From positions 3,501,046-3,565,045 of the forward strand of contig OY282379.1 in NCBI GenBank assembly GCA_958295875.1: a stretch of DNA of 64,000 nt, read 5' to 3'. The stretch is from an uncultured Pseudomonadales bacterium (GTDB lineage: Bacteria > Pseudomonadota > Gammaproteobacteria > Pseudomonadales > Azotimanducaceae). Positions 53,227 through 64,000 of the stretch are shown in pieces (position 1 is the first letter of the stretch; each line of letters opens with the position of its first letter). The notes below the pieces were generated by a model. It worked only from the letters and a program-made list of their open reading frames with translations. It was not told the DNA's origin and did no database searches. Position numbers and translations under genes: made by a program.

Positions 53227-53909
53227 AGCAGCCGCCTGAGCACCGCATCGGCGGCGCGTTGCTCCGCCTCGCGGCGCGAGTTGCCGGCCGCGGCGGCATC
53301 CACGTCGAGTTGCGCAACGCGGCACCGCACCACAAAGCGGCGCGCGTGGTCAGCGCCCTCCACGCGCTCCACCAAGTAATCCGGCAGCGGGATGCTGCGC
53401 GCCTGCACGAGCTCTTGCAGCTTGGTTTTCGCGTCCTGCGGCGCATGCCCGCCCAACGCCGCCAAGCGCGCCCCGAAGAGCCGCTTCACCACCGGCCGCA
53501 GGGCATCCACGCCGCCATCGCGCACCACCGCGCCCAGCACCGCCTCCAGCGCATTGGCGAGGATGGAGGCGGAGCGCCGGGCGCCGGCGCGCTTCTCGCC
53601 GCTGCCCAAGCGCAGCGCCGCGCCCAGTTCGATCTCTGCGGCTATGGCCGCCAAGGCATCGTTGCGCACGAGGCTCGCCCGCATCAGGCTCAAGTCTCGC
53701 TCGGCGGCGTCTGGGTAGGCGTCGAACAACTGGCTGCCGATCTCAAAGCCCAGGGCGGCATCGCCCAAGAACTCCAAGCGCTCGTTGTGGCCCGCGCCGC
53801 CGCTGCGATGGGTGAGCGCCCGCGCCAACAGCGCTCGGTTGCGAAACGCATGGCCCAGACGCGCTTCCAGCGCCGCCATTGCCCTCCCGCTCGACGCGCC
53901 GGCGCTCAT
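53223..53909 (-). CDS. rnc: Ribonuclease III
   Basis: A 228-residue dsRNA endonuclease processing rRNA precursors. RNase III signature [14 protein letters not shown] near residue 40 with catalytic Asp/Glu, second metal site in [11 protein letters not shown] near 113, and a C-terminal dsRNA-binding domain ([38 protein letters not shown]). The ATG at 53909 overlaps the lepA stop (ATGA). The usual lepB (signal peptidase I) gene between lepA and rnc is missing. Confidence 0.96.
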   Translation of the reverse strand: MSAGASSGRAMAALEARLGHAFRNRALLARALTHRSGGAGHNERLEFLGDAALGFEIGSQLFDAYPDAAERDLSLMRASLVRNDALAAIAAEIELGAALRLGSGEKRAGARRSASILANALEAVLGAVVRDGGVDALRPVVKRLFGARLAALGGHAPQDAKTKLQELVQARSIPLPDYLVERVEGADHARRFVVRCRVAQLDVDAAAAGNSRREAEQRAADAVLRRLL

Positions 53910-55708
53910 CGCCGCTCCATCTTGAGCACGGCGTGGAAGGCATCCTGGGGGATGTCCACCTTGCCCAAGCGCTTCATGCGGCGCTTGCCGGCCTTTTGCT
54001 TTTCCAACAGCTTCTTCTTGCGCGTGACGTCGCCGCCATAGCACTTCGAGGTGACGTTCTTACGCAGCGCCTTCACGTTCACGCGCCCGATGATGCGCCC
54101 GCCGATGGCGGCTTGCACGGAAACATCGAACATCTGGCGGGGGATGATCTCCTTCAGCTTGCGGATGAGGTCGCGCCCGCGCTGCTCCGCTTGGCCGCGA
54201 TGCACGATGGCCGCCAGCGCATCCACCCGTTCGCCGTTGACGAGGATGTCCAGCCGGTTGAGCGGCGCCGGCTCGAACCGTTCGAAGCCGTAATCCAAGG
54301 ACGCGAATCCCCGGCTCACGGACTTCAGCCGATCGAAGAAGTCCATCACCACCTCCGCCAACGGCAGCTCGTAGGTGAGCGCGACTTGGCCAGCGGAGAA
54401 TTGCATGTTCTTCTGCGCGCCGCGGCGGGTGACGCAAAGGTCGATGACGGCACCCAAATGTTCCTGCGGCACGAAGATTTGCGCGTGCGCGATGGGTTCC
54501 CGCAGCGCGGCGACCCGCGCCGGATCTGGCAGGCTCGATGGATTGGACACCTCGAAGCGTTCGCCCTCCCGGGTCTCCACCTCGTAGACCACGGTGGGCG
54601 CGGAAGTGATGAGGTCCAGCCCGTATTCGCGCTCCAAGCGCTCTTGCACGATTTCCATGTGCAGGAGGCCTAAGAAACCACAGCGGAAGCCGAAGCCCAA
54701 GGCGTCGGACGTTTCCGGCTCGTGGAACAGCGCCGCGTCGTTCAAGGAGAGCTTGGAGAGGGCCTCGCGCAGCCCCTCGAAGTCATCCGAGTTGACGGGG
54801 AACATGCCGGCATACACCTGCGGCTTGGGCTGCGCAAAGCCGGGCAGCGCCGGCACGTCCGCGGCGCCCGCCAGCATGAGGGTGTCGCCCACCGGCGCGC
54901 CGCGAATCTCCTTGATGCCGGCCGCCAGATAGCCCACCTCCCCGGCGCAGAGCGCATCGCACGGCTCGCGCTTCGGCGTGAAGTGACCCACGTCGTCCAC
55001 CAGCCAGGCGCGGCCAGTGGACTGCACGACGATGCGGTCGCCCTTGCGCAGGCGCCCCTGCACCACCCGCACAAGCGAGACCACGCCGAGATAGTTGTCG
55101 AACCAAGAATCGATGATGAGCGCCTGCAGGGGTGCGCTCGTGGCGCCCTGCGGCGGCGGCACTTCGGCTACCAGGCGCTCAAGCAGCGCCGGCACGCCAG
55201 CGCCGGTCTTGGCGCTCACCAAGGCGGCGTCCGCGGCATCCAGGCCGATGAGGTTCTCGATTTCCTCCCGCGCACGGGCTGTGTCCGCCTGCGGCAGGTC
55301 GATCTTGTTGAGCACCGGCAGCACTTCGAGCCCCTGCTCGATGGCCGTGTAGCAGTTGGCGACGGATTGCGCTTCCACGCCCTGCGCCGCATCCACCACC
55401 AGCAGGGCGCCTTCGCAAGCCGCCAGCGACCGCGACACCTCGTAGCTGAAATCCACATGGCCAGGGGTGTCGATGAAGTTCAGCTGGTAGCGCTCGCCGT
55501 TCAGCGCCCGATAGCGCAACGTGACGCATTGCGCCTTGATGGTGATGCCGCGCTCGCGCTCCAAATCCATGGAATCGAGCACTTGCTCCGCCATCTCGCG
55601 CTCGTCCAAGCCGCCGCAGAGCTGGATCAGGCGGTCCGACAAGGTGGACTTGCCGTGGTCGATGTGCGCGATGATGGAGAAGTTGCGGATGTGGTCGATG
55701 GCCGGCAA
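53906..55708 (-). CDS. lepA: Elongation factor 4 (LepA)
   Basis: A 600-residue ribosome-associated GTPase. G1 [14 protein letters not shown] near residue 15, G3 [12 protein letters not shown]4 NKIDLP, EF-G-like domains II, III and V, and the LepA-specific C-terminal domain ([23 protein letters not shown]). The start is TTG at 55708 giving [12 protein letters not shown]; no ATG lies in frame upstream. First gene of the lepA-rnc-era-recO-relA run. Confidence 0.97.
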   Translation of the reverse strand: MPAIDHIRNFSIIAHIDHGKSTLSDRLIQLCGGLDEREMAEQVLDSMDLERERGITIKAQCVTLRYRALNGERYQLNFIDTPGHVDFSYEVSRSLAACEGALLVVDAAQGVEAQSVANCYTAIEQGLEVLPVLNKIDLPQADTARAREEIENLIGLDAADAALVSAKTGAGVPALLERLVAEVPPPQGATSAPLQALIIDSWFDNYLGVVSLVRVVQGRLRKGDRIVVQSTGRAWLVDDVGHFTPKREPCDALCAGEVGYLAAGIKEIRGAPVGDTLMLAGAADVPALPGFAQPKPQVYAGMFPVNSDDFEGLREALSKLSLNDAALFHEPETSDALGFGFRCGFLGLLHMEIVQERLEREYGLDLITSAPTVVYEVETREGERFEVSNPSSLPDPARVAALREPIAHAQIFVPQEHLGAVIDLCVTRRGAQKNMQFSAGQVALTYELPLAEVVMDFFDRLKSVSRGFASLDYGFERFEPAPLNRLDILVNGERVDALAAIVHRGQAEQRGRDLIRKLKEIIPRQMFDVSVQAAIGGRIIGRVNVKALRKNVTSKCYGGDVTRKKKLLEKQKAGKRRMKRLGKVDIPQDAFHAVLKMERR

Positions 55709-55811
55709 GGCGTCTGTTCACCGCAATTCCGAGTGGGCGCCAATTTTACCGCACCCCGGCGCCGCCGCCGAACGCTTAGGTCAGACGCCCGCGGGCGGAC
55801 GGTGGAAGGGC

Positions 55812-56261
55812 CTATTCGTCAGCTGGCGGCGCGGCGACCAGGCGTGGACGCAGCCAGGCCGCTTGGTTGCCGAGCCGGGTGGCCGCCAGCGCGAGGCCGG
55901 CGCCCGCCGCGAATCCAATCAACGCCGCAGCGGCAGCCCCCAGCCAAGCGCCGGCGACAAGGCCGGCGAGGGGCAAGCCGAACACGGTGAGCGCAGCACC
56001 GGTCATGCCGCGTCGCGGCACGCCAACGAACACCTGTTCGCCCACCGCCGGCGCCGCTTGGGTCGCTATCTTGAGTTCCACTTGGGAGAGCCAGCCCAGC
56101 CCTGCCGTGCAGCGGCCGGCGCAACCGGCGCAGCGATCGCGCTCCATGGCCACGCGGCAGCCACCGCCGCCGGCCGCGATGACGGTGCCGCACCGCACGA
56201 TCAAATCCGCCTCGTCAAGCGGCAGTGGCTTGTCTCCGCGTGGCCGGCTTAGCCTAGGCAC
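55812..56261 (-). CDS. rseC: RseC/MucC-family (SoxR-reducing system) membrane protein
   Basis: A 149-residue protein. The Cys-rich cytoplasmic segment [11 protein letters not shown] near residue 44 and two membrane helices ([19 protein letters not shown] and [15 protein letters not shown]) match RseC. The family influences sigma-E activity or SoxR reduction. Starts with GTG; divergent from nadB with only 18 bp between starts. The rpoE-rseA-rseB genes that normally precede rseC next to nadB are not present. Confidence 0.85.
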   Translation of the reverse strand: MPRLSRPRGDKPLPLDEADLIVRCGTVIAAGGGGCRVAMERDRCAGCAGRCTAGLGWLSQVELKIATQAAPAVGEQVFVGVPRRGMTGAALTVFGLPLAGLVAGAWLGAAAAALIGFAAGAGLALAATRLGNQAAWLRPRLVAAPPADE

Positions 56262-56279
56262 CGCACTTATACTACGGCC

Positions 56280-57935
<1,656 letters not shown>

Positions 57936-58262
57936 GGCGACAGCCGCCCGCGCCTGATCGGCAGGACGCGCCGCGCGGTGGGGATGACGAGCCACCGTTC
58001 CGTCAACCAACAGGGCCCGCGACGCGGCAAGACTGCATCTCCGCGCCGCACCTCGATGCCATCCTCAAAGGCCAACAGCAGGTAGCCCTCGCCCGGACGC
58101 GCTGAGAGCGCCTTCCAAGCGCAACTCGCCACTGCCACCCAGCCCCACCACGGTGACGCCAAGGCAGCCAAGGCCGTGCCGATCAAGACATGCAGCGCGA
58201 CCACCGCCACCAGCCACTCATAGCCGAGCGTCCATGGGATGGCGTGGCGCGGCGCGGTGACG

Positions 58263-58508
58263 TCAACGGTTGGCGGCGGCGCGGACACGCTCGACGATGG
58301 CGGCGAGTCCGACGCTGGGTTCAGAGCGCCCTTGCAGCCAATCGAGGATTTGCCAGTCATCGGTGTTCAGCAACTCTGCGTAGGCGCTGCGTTCCGCCGC
58401 CGTCAAGCGGCCATGCTCGCGCTCGGCGAACGGCACTAGGTACAAATCAAGCTCCAGCATCCCGCGCCGGCTGCGCCACAGCGCCTTGGCGTCATCCGCC
58501 CGGCTCAT
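58263..58508 (-). CDS. sdhE: FAD assembly factor SdhE
   Basis: An 81-residue helical protein promoting covalent flavinylation of succinate dehydrogenase subunit A. The family motif is intact as WRSRRGMLELDLYLVPFAE near residue 11 (RGMxE core), then ELLNTDDWQILDWLQG. Start at ATG 58508 as in other members; a longer open frame to 58574 lacks support. Divergent from ygfZ by 45 bp, the standard gammaproteobacterial layout. Confidence 0.95.
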   Translation of the reverse strand: MSRADDAKALWRSRRGMLELDLYLVPFAEREHGRLTAAERSAYAELLNTDDWQILDWLQGRSEPSVGLAAIVERVRAAANR

Positions 58509-58553
58509 CGCCGCCTCGGAAAGCCGTTGTCGCTGACCTTGTAGAATAGGCGC

Positions 58554-59309
58554 ATGGTCTCTCCCGACACGCAATCGAGCCTCGGCCTCGCCAAGCTGAT
58601 GCTACGCGGCCCGGACGCTACGAGTTTCATGCAAGGCTACGTCACTTGCGATTTGGACGCCCTCGAAAAGAACGTTGCGATGCCGATGGCGTGCTGCAAC
58701 ATCAAGGGGCGCGTGTTGGCCAATGGCTGGGCGGCCGGCCGCGCCGATGCAGTGGACATCTTCGTCCATGCCAGCGTGGCAGATGCGTTGGCTGACCATT
58801 TGGCGAAGTATCTCGTATTCGCCAAGTGCTCACTCACTCGCCAGCCGGAGCGCTTCACCATCGCCGATGACGCGGTGGCGGAAGCCATCGCGCTGCGTCC
58901 GTTCGGGTGGTTCCTAGCGGCCGCAGGGGACACGGCCGGTGACGATTTCGAGGAGCGCTGCATCGACGCTGGCATAGGCATCGTCAGCGCGCCAGTGGCA
59001 GAACGGTTCCTGCCACAGATGCTGGGCTTGGCGGACATGGGCGCGGTGAGTTTCACCAAGGGCTGCTACTTGGGGCAAGAGGTGGTGGCGCGGGCACAGC
59101 ACCGGGGCGCGGTGAAGCGACGCCTCGCGCGCTTCCGCTGGCATGGCGCGCTGCCTGCCGCCGGCGCCACGACCGCGCCGGCCGGCACCATCATCCACGC
59201 CGTGAGCAATGCGCCCGATGCCGATGCCGGCTGGGCGCTCGCCGTCACCGCAGCCAGCGACGCCAAGCTGTCCGGCGACGGCTTCGAGCTAACGCCAGCG
59301 CCGAGTTAG
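58554..59309 (+). CDS. ygfZ: YgfZ tRNA-modifying / Fe-S cluster folate-binding protein
   Basis: A 251-residue protein of the YgfZ/GcvT-like family that uses folate to help repair or assemble certain [4Fe-4S] enzymes such as MiaB. The diagnostic motif KGCYLGQEVVARAQHRGAVKRRL near residue 163 is intact including the essential Cys; the N-terminus has GYVTCDL and CNIKGRV. Shorter than E. coli YgfZ, ending soon after the C-terminal barrel. Convergent with the MltF-like gene. Confidence 0.93.
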   Translation: MVSPDTQSSLGLAKLMLRGPDATSFMQGYVTCDLDALEKNVAMPMACCNIKGRVLANGWAAGRADAVDIFVHASVADALADHLAKYLVFAKCSLTRQPERFTIADDAVAEAIALRPFGWFLAAAGDTAGDDFEERCIDAGIGIVSAPVAERFLPQMLGLADMGAVSFTKGCYLGQEVVARAQHRGAVKRRLARFRWHGALPAAGATTAPAGTIIHAVSNAPDADAGWALAVTAASDAKLSGDGFELTPAPS

Positions 59310-59360
59310 CCCGCCCCGGCCAAGGCCGCCAAGCGCGGCGGCGCTCGAGCCTCGGCGACG

Positions 59361-61463
59361 CTATTCGGAAGCCGCCGGCACCCCCTGCCGCCCCCGCAAC
59401 GCCGCGAGATGATCCAGATAGGCGCGGTAGCGATGGCGAATCTCGCTCACATACCGCACCGGCTCGCTGCCGCGCACATAACCATGCACCGCTTGGCGCG
59501 CGTAGCGGTCTTCTGAGAGCAGCAGCATGGCGTTCTCCACATTGTCGAACCAACGGCCTGCATCCCACCCTTGGCGCGCGGCAAGGCGTCGCGCGTCGCG
59601 CACATGGCCAACGCCGGCGTTGTAGGCGGCCAACGCGAACCAATGCTGCTCGCCAAGCGGCAACGACGGGAAACGATCCCGAGTCCAAGCCAGATAGCGC
59701 ACGCCGGCGGCGATGCCGGGCCGCGGCTCTGTCAAGCGGTCCGCGGCCACCCCCACTTCTTGTGCTGTGCGCGGCAGCACCTGCATCAACCCGCGGGCGC
59801 CGGCAAAAGACACCTGCGCCGGGTCGAAGCCGCTCTCTTGATACATCTGCGACACGATCAAACGCCAGTCGAAACCATGTTCCTCTGCGGCGGCGCGAAT
59901 GATGCCGTCGTAGGGGGAGAGCGTCTCCCCTTCCACCCGATGCTCGCGCTGGCGGCGCATGCGTCGTTCGTTGCGGAAGTACTTGTTGCGCAACACGTTG
60001 TACTCGTAGCCGCGGTAGCGATCTTGGATGAACTCGTTGAGGGCGGCGAGCAGTTGCGGCTGATCCGCGCGCAGCGCCCAACCGAGCGACTGCTCCGTTT
60101 CGAGTTCGGGGCCGAGGTGCAGCCGCTCATCGAACGCGGCTTCGATTTGGGCCACATGGCTATCCGCCAATGTCACCTCTGCGGCGCCGCGCCCCACCCG
60201 CTCGATCAATGCGGGTGAAGCGACTTCGGCCAAGTCGATGCTGATGCCCATGTCCGCCGGCAAGCCGCGCAGCGTTTCCACGAAGCTGGTGCCAGCCTGC
60301 ACCGTCACCCGCCGGCCCTTGAGCCCCGCCAAGGCATCCACCGGCGCGCGGCTGACGAACACTTCCCGCACCCGCAAGTAAGGGTCGCTGAACGCAAGGC
60401 CTGCGTCCTGCCGCGCCGCGGTGATGGTGATGCCGGCGGAGATGAGGTCTCCACGGCCGGCCTGCAGCCACGGCTGCAAGTCTTCCCGGTGGGGCGCCAC
60501 CACCGTTTCCAGAACGAGGCCTTGGCTGTCGGCGAACGCCTTCACCAGTTCATACTCAAAGCCGATCAACTCGCCGCGCCACAGGTAGTAGGTGGCCGGT
60601 CCGTTCAACGTGAGCATGCGCAGGCGGCCGCTGCGCCGCATCTGCGCGAGGTCGCGGTGCGCGATGTCATCGCTCCCGGCCAGATGGGCTTCCTCGAGAA
60701 AGGCGTTCAGGGCACCGAGGAGCTGCGGATTGTCGCGGCGCACAGCCCAAGCGAGGTCTCGCGGCGCGGGCAGTTCACCCAACTGCCGAACAGTCGGGCT
60801 GGCCGCGACCAGCGGGCGCGCCACCACCGCGTCCATGACCGTGGCGTCAAACTCTCCCGCCTCCAACGCTTGCAGCACCTCCGTGGGGTCTGTGCCGGCG
60901 GGCAGGAGCGTCACCGCGGCGTCCGGCACATGCTCGGCGAGGGACTCGACATAGGCCGTCTGCGCCGGCACGCCGAAGCGCAATTCCGCCAGCGCGTGCC
61001 CGGATGCCGCGGCAGCGCCGACCACCCACTCCCGCGTCGTCGTGAGCGGTGCGGTGAAGGCGACCTCGCGGCGCCGCGAATCCGTGACGGTGATGTTCGC
61101 CACGGCAACGTCCACGCGGCCATCGCGCACCGCCGGAATCAATTCGTGGAAGCCCTCCACCGTGCGCCACTCCACGGCAAGGCCGCGTTGCGCGGCGAAC
61201 GCTTCGGCAAGCTCGCGGTAGCGCTCCGCCGGCAACCCTTGGCGTGGCAGCGTGTCGAAGCCGTCCCAGCGGCGCCGCGCCAAGCGCAGCACGCCGGCTG
61301 CGGCGATGGCGTCCAAATCTCCTGCGGCGCGAGCCGGCCCGATTACGGCCGTTTGCTCAGCCGCGGGCGGCGTCGAGGGCGCATCCGAGCACGCCGCCAA
61401 CGCCAAGGCGCACAGGGCGACCGCCACGCCGAGGGCACACCCGCGATTGCGTCGATCGATCAT
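59361..61463 (-). CDS. MltF-like lytic transglycosylase with two solute-binding domains
   Basis: A 700-residue lipoprotein (lipobox LAACS near residue 25). Two SBP_bac_3-type domains are in tandem: one about residues 50-265 (AGVLRLARRRWDGF, VAVANITVTDSRR) and one about 275-500 (SGRLRMLTLNGPATYY, GDLISAGITITAAR). A C-terminal SLT domain follows with catalytic Glu in QMYQESGFDPAQVSFAGARGLMQ and AYNAGVGHV. MltF normally has one binding domain and about 500 residues. It should cleave peptidoglycan with anhydromuropeptide formation. Overlaps the upstream gene by 4 bp. Confidence 0.9.
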   Translation of the reverse strand: MIDRRNRGCALGVAVALCALALAACSDAPSTPPAAEQTAVIGPARAAGDLDAIAAAGVLRLARRRWDGFDTLPRQGLPAERYRELAEAFAAQRGLAVEWRTVEGFHELIPAVRDGRVDVAVANITVTDSRRREVAFTAPLTTTREWVVGAAAASGHALAELRFGVPAQTAYVESLAEHVPDAAVTLLPAGTDPTEVLQALEAGEFDATVMDAVVARPLVAASPTVRQLGELPAPRDLAWAVRRDNPQLLGALNAFLEEAHLAGSDDIAHRDLAQMRRSGRLRMLTLNGPATYYLWRGELIGFEYELVKAFADSQGLVLETVVAPHREDLQPWLQAGRGDLISAGITITAARQDAGLAFSDPYLRVREVFVSRAPVDALAGLKGRRVTVQAGTSFVETLRGLPADMGISIDLAEVASPALIERVGRGAAEVTLADSHVAQIEAAFDERLHLGPELETEQSLGWALRADQPQLLAALNEFIQDRYRGYEYNVLRNKYFRNERRMRRQREHRVEGETLSPYDGIIRAAAEEHGFDWRLIVSQMYQESGFDPAQVSFAGARGLMQVLPRTAQEVGVAADRLTEPRPGIAAGVRYLAWTRDRFPSLPLGEQHWFALAAYNAGVGHVRDARRLAARQGWDAGRWFDNVENAMLLLSEDRYARQAVHGYVRGSEPVRYVSEIRHRYRAYLDHLAALRGRQGVPAASE

Positions 61464-62047
61464 TGTTCGCGCAAGGCCCGGTCCAGCTCGGACGGCCTAG
61501 GCAGGAACAGCGGCTCGTCGTCGCTCACGGACGTGGCGACAGGCCGCTCGCTCTCCCACGCCAACAGTTCTCGCTGCACAGACCAAGGCCGCTCGTGGCC
61601 TCGCGCCAAGACCACGAAGAAGGCGCGGTCAACCGCAGCGAACACTTCGATGCAGACCAGAGCCTGCGCTTCCAACATGCCAGCGCGGGAGACGGCGACC
61701 ACGGGCTTGCCCACGGCGCCAGCCATGACTTCGGGTGCCAAGTTGGCGTATTCGGACGGCGGCGCCGCCGCAATCTCCGCCAAGTCCAACGCTTGCGCCG
61801 AGGCGGCGTTCGCCTCCAAGAAGCTGCGAAAGAGCGCGGCCGGCAGCGACGCTTTGGCAACGCCCTCGCTGCGGCAGTCCGACGGTTCGCTCACAACCAC
61901 CACGTCTCCCATCGGCGCCAGCACGGCGCGCCCGAGGCTTGCCATGACATCCGCTTCCTTCGGCGGCGGCATGGCGCCTGGGCGCAATAGAAAAATGCCC
62001 GCCGCCAACACCAAGGCGACGCCGCCGGCAATCAGCGCGCCGCGCAT
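61460..62047 (-). CDS. Membrane-anchored periplasmic protein of unknown function
   Basis: A 195-residue protein with one N-terminal helix (GALIAGGVALVLAAGIFLL) and a soluble domain: VVVVSEPSDCRSEGVAKASLPAALF, EYANLAPEVMAGAVGKPVV, ALVCIEVFAAVDRAFFVVLARG. Two Cys may form a disulfide. No family recognised. The ATG at 62047 with GAGG upstream is preferred to GTG 62071. Its TGA overlaps the start of the transglycosylase gene (ATGA), so the two are one operon; a role in cell-wall work is only inferred. Confidence 0.72.
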   Translation of the reverse strand: MRGALIAGGVALVLAAGIFLLRPGAMPPPKEADVMASLGRAVLAPMGDVVVVSEPSDCRSEGVAKASLPAALFRSFLEANAASAQALDLAEIAAAPPSEYANLAPEVMAGAVGKPVVAVSRAGMLEAQALVCIEVFAAVDRAFFVVLARGHERPWSVQRELLAWESERPVATSVSDDEPLFLPRPSELDRALREQ

Positions 62048-62108
62048 GACGTTGCCTCGGTGCTGCCGCACCGCTGCGGCGCCAGCCTAGCCACGCAGCG
62101 CGACGCAC

Positions 62109-64000
62109 TCACAGGGCCGCTTGCAGCGCCGCGCCATGCTCCAACAGCTCGGCGATGGCGCCGTCCGCGTAGCCGAGTTCCAGCAGCAGGCGCTGGGTGT
62201 GCTCGCCAGCGAGGCAGGCGCCCGGATAGCTGCCGCCGCGCTCAAACCGCACGATGGGCCCTTGCCGCGGATAGCGGCCCAGTTGCGCGTGGGGCGCCTC
62301 GACGACCAGTTCTTCGGCCTGCGCACAAGCATCGTTCACTAGGAACTGCGCCGGCCAGTGAGCGTCGGCGCGCACGCAAACAATGCCGCCGCGGGTGAGG
62401 CGCTGCTCCCAGGCGTCTGCGTCATCGGTTTGGAACATCGCTTCCAGCGCCGCTTCGTCGGCGACGCCAAGGCGCTCCCAGTCCGCGTCGCTCGCCACAT
62501 GCAGGAACACCCAACCCGCCCTGCATTCATAGAGGCGGCAACGCGGGCCGAGCCCCAGCATGTTGGCGTCCACGCGAGGGCGCTCCGGCTTGCCCGGATA
62601 GCTCAAGAAGTCGTCCCAATTGGCGTAGGCGTTGGCGCCGAGCATGTCGACGAAGATCTCCTGCCCCACGCCGGTCGCTTCGCGGGCGACGAGGCCCAAG
62701 GTCGCGGCCGTCGCGACGACCATGGACGTGTTCGGATCTGGGCTCACCTCGTTCGCCCGAAACAGTGCCCGCGCCACTTCACGGATGGCTTCCAGCGACA
62801 TGGGTTCGTCTTCCGGCAAGCCGCCCATCTGCCAAACCACGCCGCCAAGCGCCGCGCCTGGGATGGGATGTGTCGAGGGCCGCTTGGCGCCAGGCCCCTT
62901 GCGTCCGTAGCCGTTGGCCGAGAGGTAGATGAGCCTTGGGTTGTCAGCGCAGAGCGTTTGATAGTCGATGCCGAGCTTCTCCGGCACGCCGGGGCGGTAG
63001 TTGTGGATGAAGACATCGGCGCGTTCGGTGAGCTGCCGCGCGATGCGCCGCCCGGCGGCGGACTTCAAGTCTAGGCAGATGCTCTCCTTGCCGGTGTTGC
63101 AGCGCATGGCGCCGGTGCCGTACATCATGTTGCGGAAGGGATCCCCGGCCAACGGCTCGATCTTGATGACGCGCGCGCCGAGGTCCGCCAGCGTGGAAGC
63201 GCCCAATGGGGCGGCGATGATGGTTGCCGCCTCCACCACGGTGATGCCGGCAAGGGGCCGCTTGCTGGCAGCGCCGGACGTGGCCACAGGCGCGGCGAAC
63301 GGCCGTTGCCGACGCCCAGCGGCCGCCATTTCGATGCGCTTCGCCGCGCTGCCCGGCCGCCCCGGCGTCGCCGTGAGGTCTGCCACGGGGCCGAGTTGGA
63401 TGCCCCCTGCCACGGCCGCGGCATGGCCGTTAGCGACGATGTCTGGGTCTTGCAAGGCCGCTTGAGTGGTCTGGTATTGATGGGCGACGACGCCCCCGTT
63501 GCGGATGAAGACGTCCATCCATTCGCTCGCCGGCTTGGTTTCGATGCGCCGCAACATCGCGTCGCGGAATGGCTCCAGCCCCGCATCGCCCTCCATGGGC
63601 ACGCCGCCGGGCGGCGCCTCGATGCCGGTGGCGGCGAGGAAGTTGTTCATCAGGTGCGGCAGCAGATTGCCGAATTGGAGCCAGCGGCCGTCCTGGGCGC
63701 GTGCCGCGTGGTAATAGATGCGCGGCAGCGTGGTGCGCGGATCCGTGGGTGCCTGCGGCGTGGGGATGACGCCACGCTCGCGCAGATGCTCCACCTGCAA
63801 GCCGCCGATGTCGTAGGCGAGCAGGCCCCGCATGAGCGACGTGTCGAACGCTCCGCCAAGCCCCGTGCGCTGGCGCTTGAGGAGGCTTGCGAGCAATGCC
63901 GCGGCCGCCGCCTGCGCGACAGCGTGGGTGGCCACCTGCAATGCCGAGTAGCAGGGCCCGGCGCGCTGGGCAATGCCTTCGAGGCTCGCCATGCGCCCGA
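62109..64000 (-). CDS. Two-domain CoA-transferase, CaiB/BaiF family (runs off the right edge)
   Basis: At least 630 residues of a class III CoA-transferase fused to itself. The visible left part is the end of a first CaiB domain (LKRQRTGLGGAFDTSLMRGLL), then a linker and a second domain starting with PLAGITVVEAATIIAAPLGASTLADLGARVIKIEPL and continuing through RADVFIHNYRPG. The frame is open through base 64,000. It moves CoA between carboxylic acids; substrates unknown. Expected full length near 800 residues. Confidence 0.9.
   Translation of the reverse strand, partial: GRMASLEGIAQRAGPCYSALQVATHAVAQAAAAALLASLLKRQRTGLGGAFDTSLMRGLLAYDIGGLQVEHLRERGVIPTPQAPTDPRTTLPRIYYHAARAQDGRWLQFGNLLPHLMNNFLAATGIEAPPGGVPMEGDAGLEPFRDAMLRRIETKPASEWMDVFIRNGGVVAHQYQTTQAALQDPDIVANGHAAAVAGGIQLGPVADLTATPGRPGSAAKRIEMAAAGRRQRPFAAPVATSGAASKRPLAGITVVEAATIIAAPLGASTLADLGARVIKIEPLAGDPFRNMMYGTGAMRCNTGKESICLDLKSAAGRRIARQLTERADVFIHNYRPGVPEKLGIDYQTLCADNPRLIYLSANGYGRKGPGAKRPSTHPIPGAALGGVVWQMGGLPEDEPMSLEAIREVARALFRANEVSPDPNTSMVVATAATLGLVAREATGVGQEIFVDMLGANAYANWDDFLSYPGKPERPRVDANMLGLGPRCRLYECRAGWVFLHVASDADWERLGVADEAALEAMFQTDDADAWEQRLTRGGIVCVRADAHWPAQFLVNDACAQAEELVVEAPHAQLGRYPRQGPIVRFERGGSYPGACLAGEHTQRLLLELGYADGAIAELLEHGAALQAAL

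Overview
The window is GC-rich bacterial chromosome. Its housekeeping gene order (adk, relA, recO, era, rnc, lepA, rseC, then divergent nadB, and sdhE/ygfX divergent from ygfZ) points to a gammaproteobacterium. The ccoNOQP oxidase implies growth at low oxygen. A TonB/glycoside-hydrolase/LacI locus and two PQQ dehydrogenases suggest a free-living or host-associated, probably marine, heterotroph. The species cannot be named from the sequence alone.

Left part (1-12,250): the start of a GH3 beta-glucosidase runs off the left edge. It is followed by a tightly overlapping ccoN-O-Q-P operon led by a Yip1-family membrane gene, then a TonB receptor with Asp/His-rich insertions and a small CxxC membrane protein that look like a metal (zinc-type) uptake pair. 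At 7.3-8.7 kb lies a graveyard of truncated defence genes: a HigA-type antitoxin, a second regulator fragment, a restriction/helicase fragment and the N-terminus of a DISARM DrmD helicase. An SDR, a cyclase-like lipoprotein, an ISAs1 transposase scrap and a flavin monooxygenase/acyl-CoA-dehydrogenase-like gene follow.

Carbohydrate locus (12.3-26.4 kb, all minus strand): GPH sugar symporter, two tryptophan-halogenase-like flavoproteins, a cupin/JmjC-like protein, SapC, a large TonB receptor, a GH3 enzyme, a secreted clan GH-A enzyme and a LacI repressor. Two nearly identical 14-bp palindromes, one before the TonB-receptor operon and one before the hydrolase operon, look like the repressor's operators.

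Middle (26.4-36.5 kb): alpha/beta hydrolase, aldo-keto reductase, the nitrogen module ntrC-ntrB-(DUF4124)-glnA with sigma-54 promoter candidates and NtrC-type enhancer palindromes, a TusA/PP-loop thiolation pair, dtd and a solitary D12-class adenine methyltransferase.

Repeat-bounded cassette (36.6-41.6 kb): two near-identical 152-bp direct repeats, each with a 12-bp perfect inverted repeat, bracket a single giant gene for an exported leucine-rich-repeat protein. Its 66-bp coding repeats look recently amplified.

Right part (41.7-64 kb): a luciferase-like oxidoreductase, a DUF3667 protein, two tandem quinohemoprotein dehydrogenases that show strong signs of gene conversion, then the housekeeping block, an MltF-like lytic transglycosylase with two solute-binding domains, and a two-domain CoA-transferase running off the right edge. 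No tRNA, rRNA or CRISPR array was recognised.
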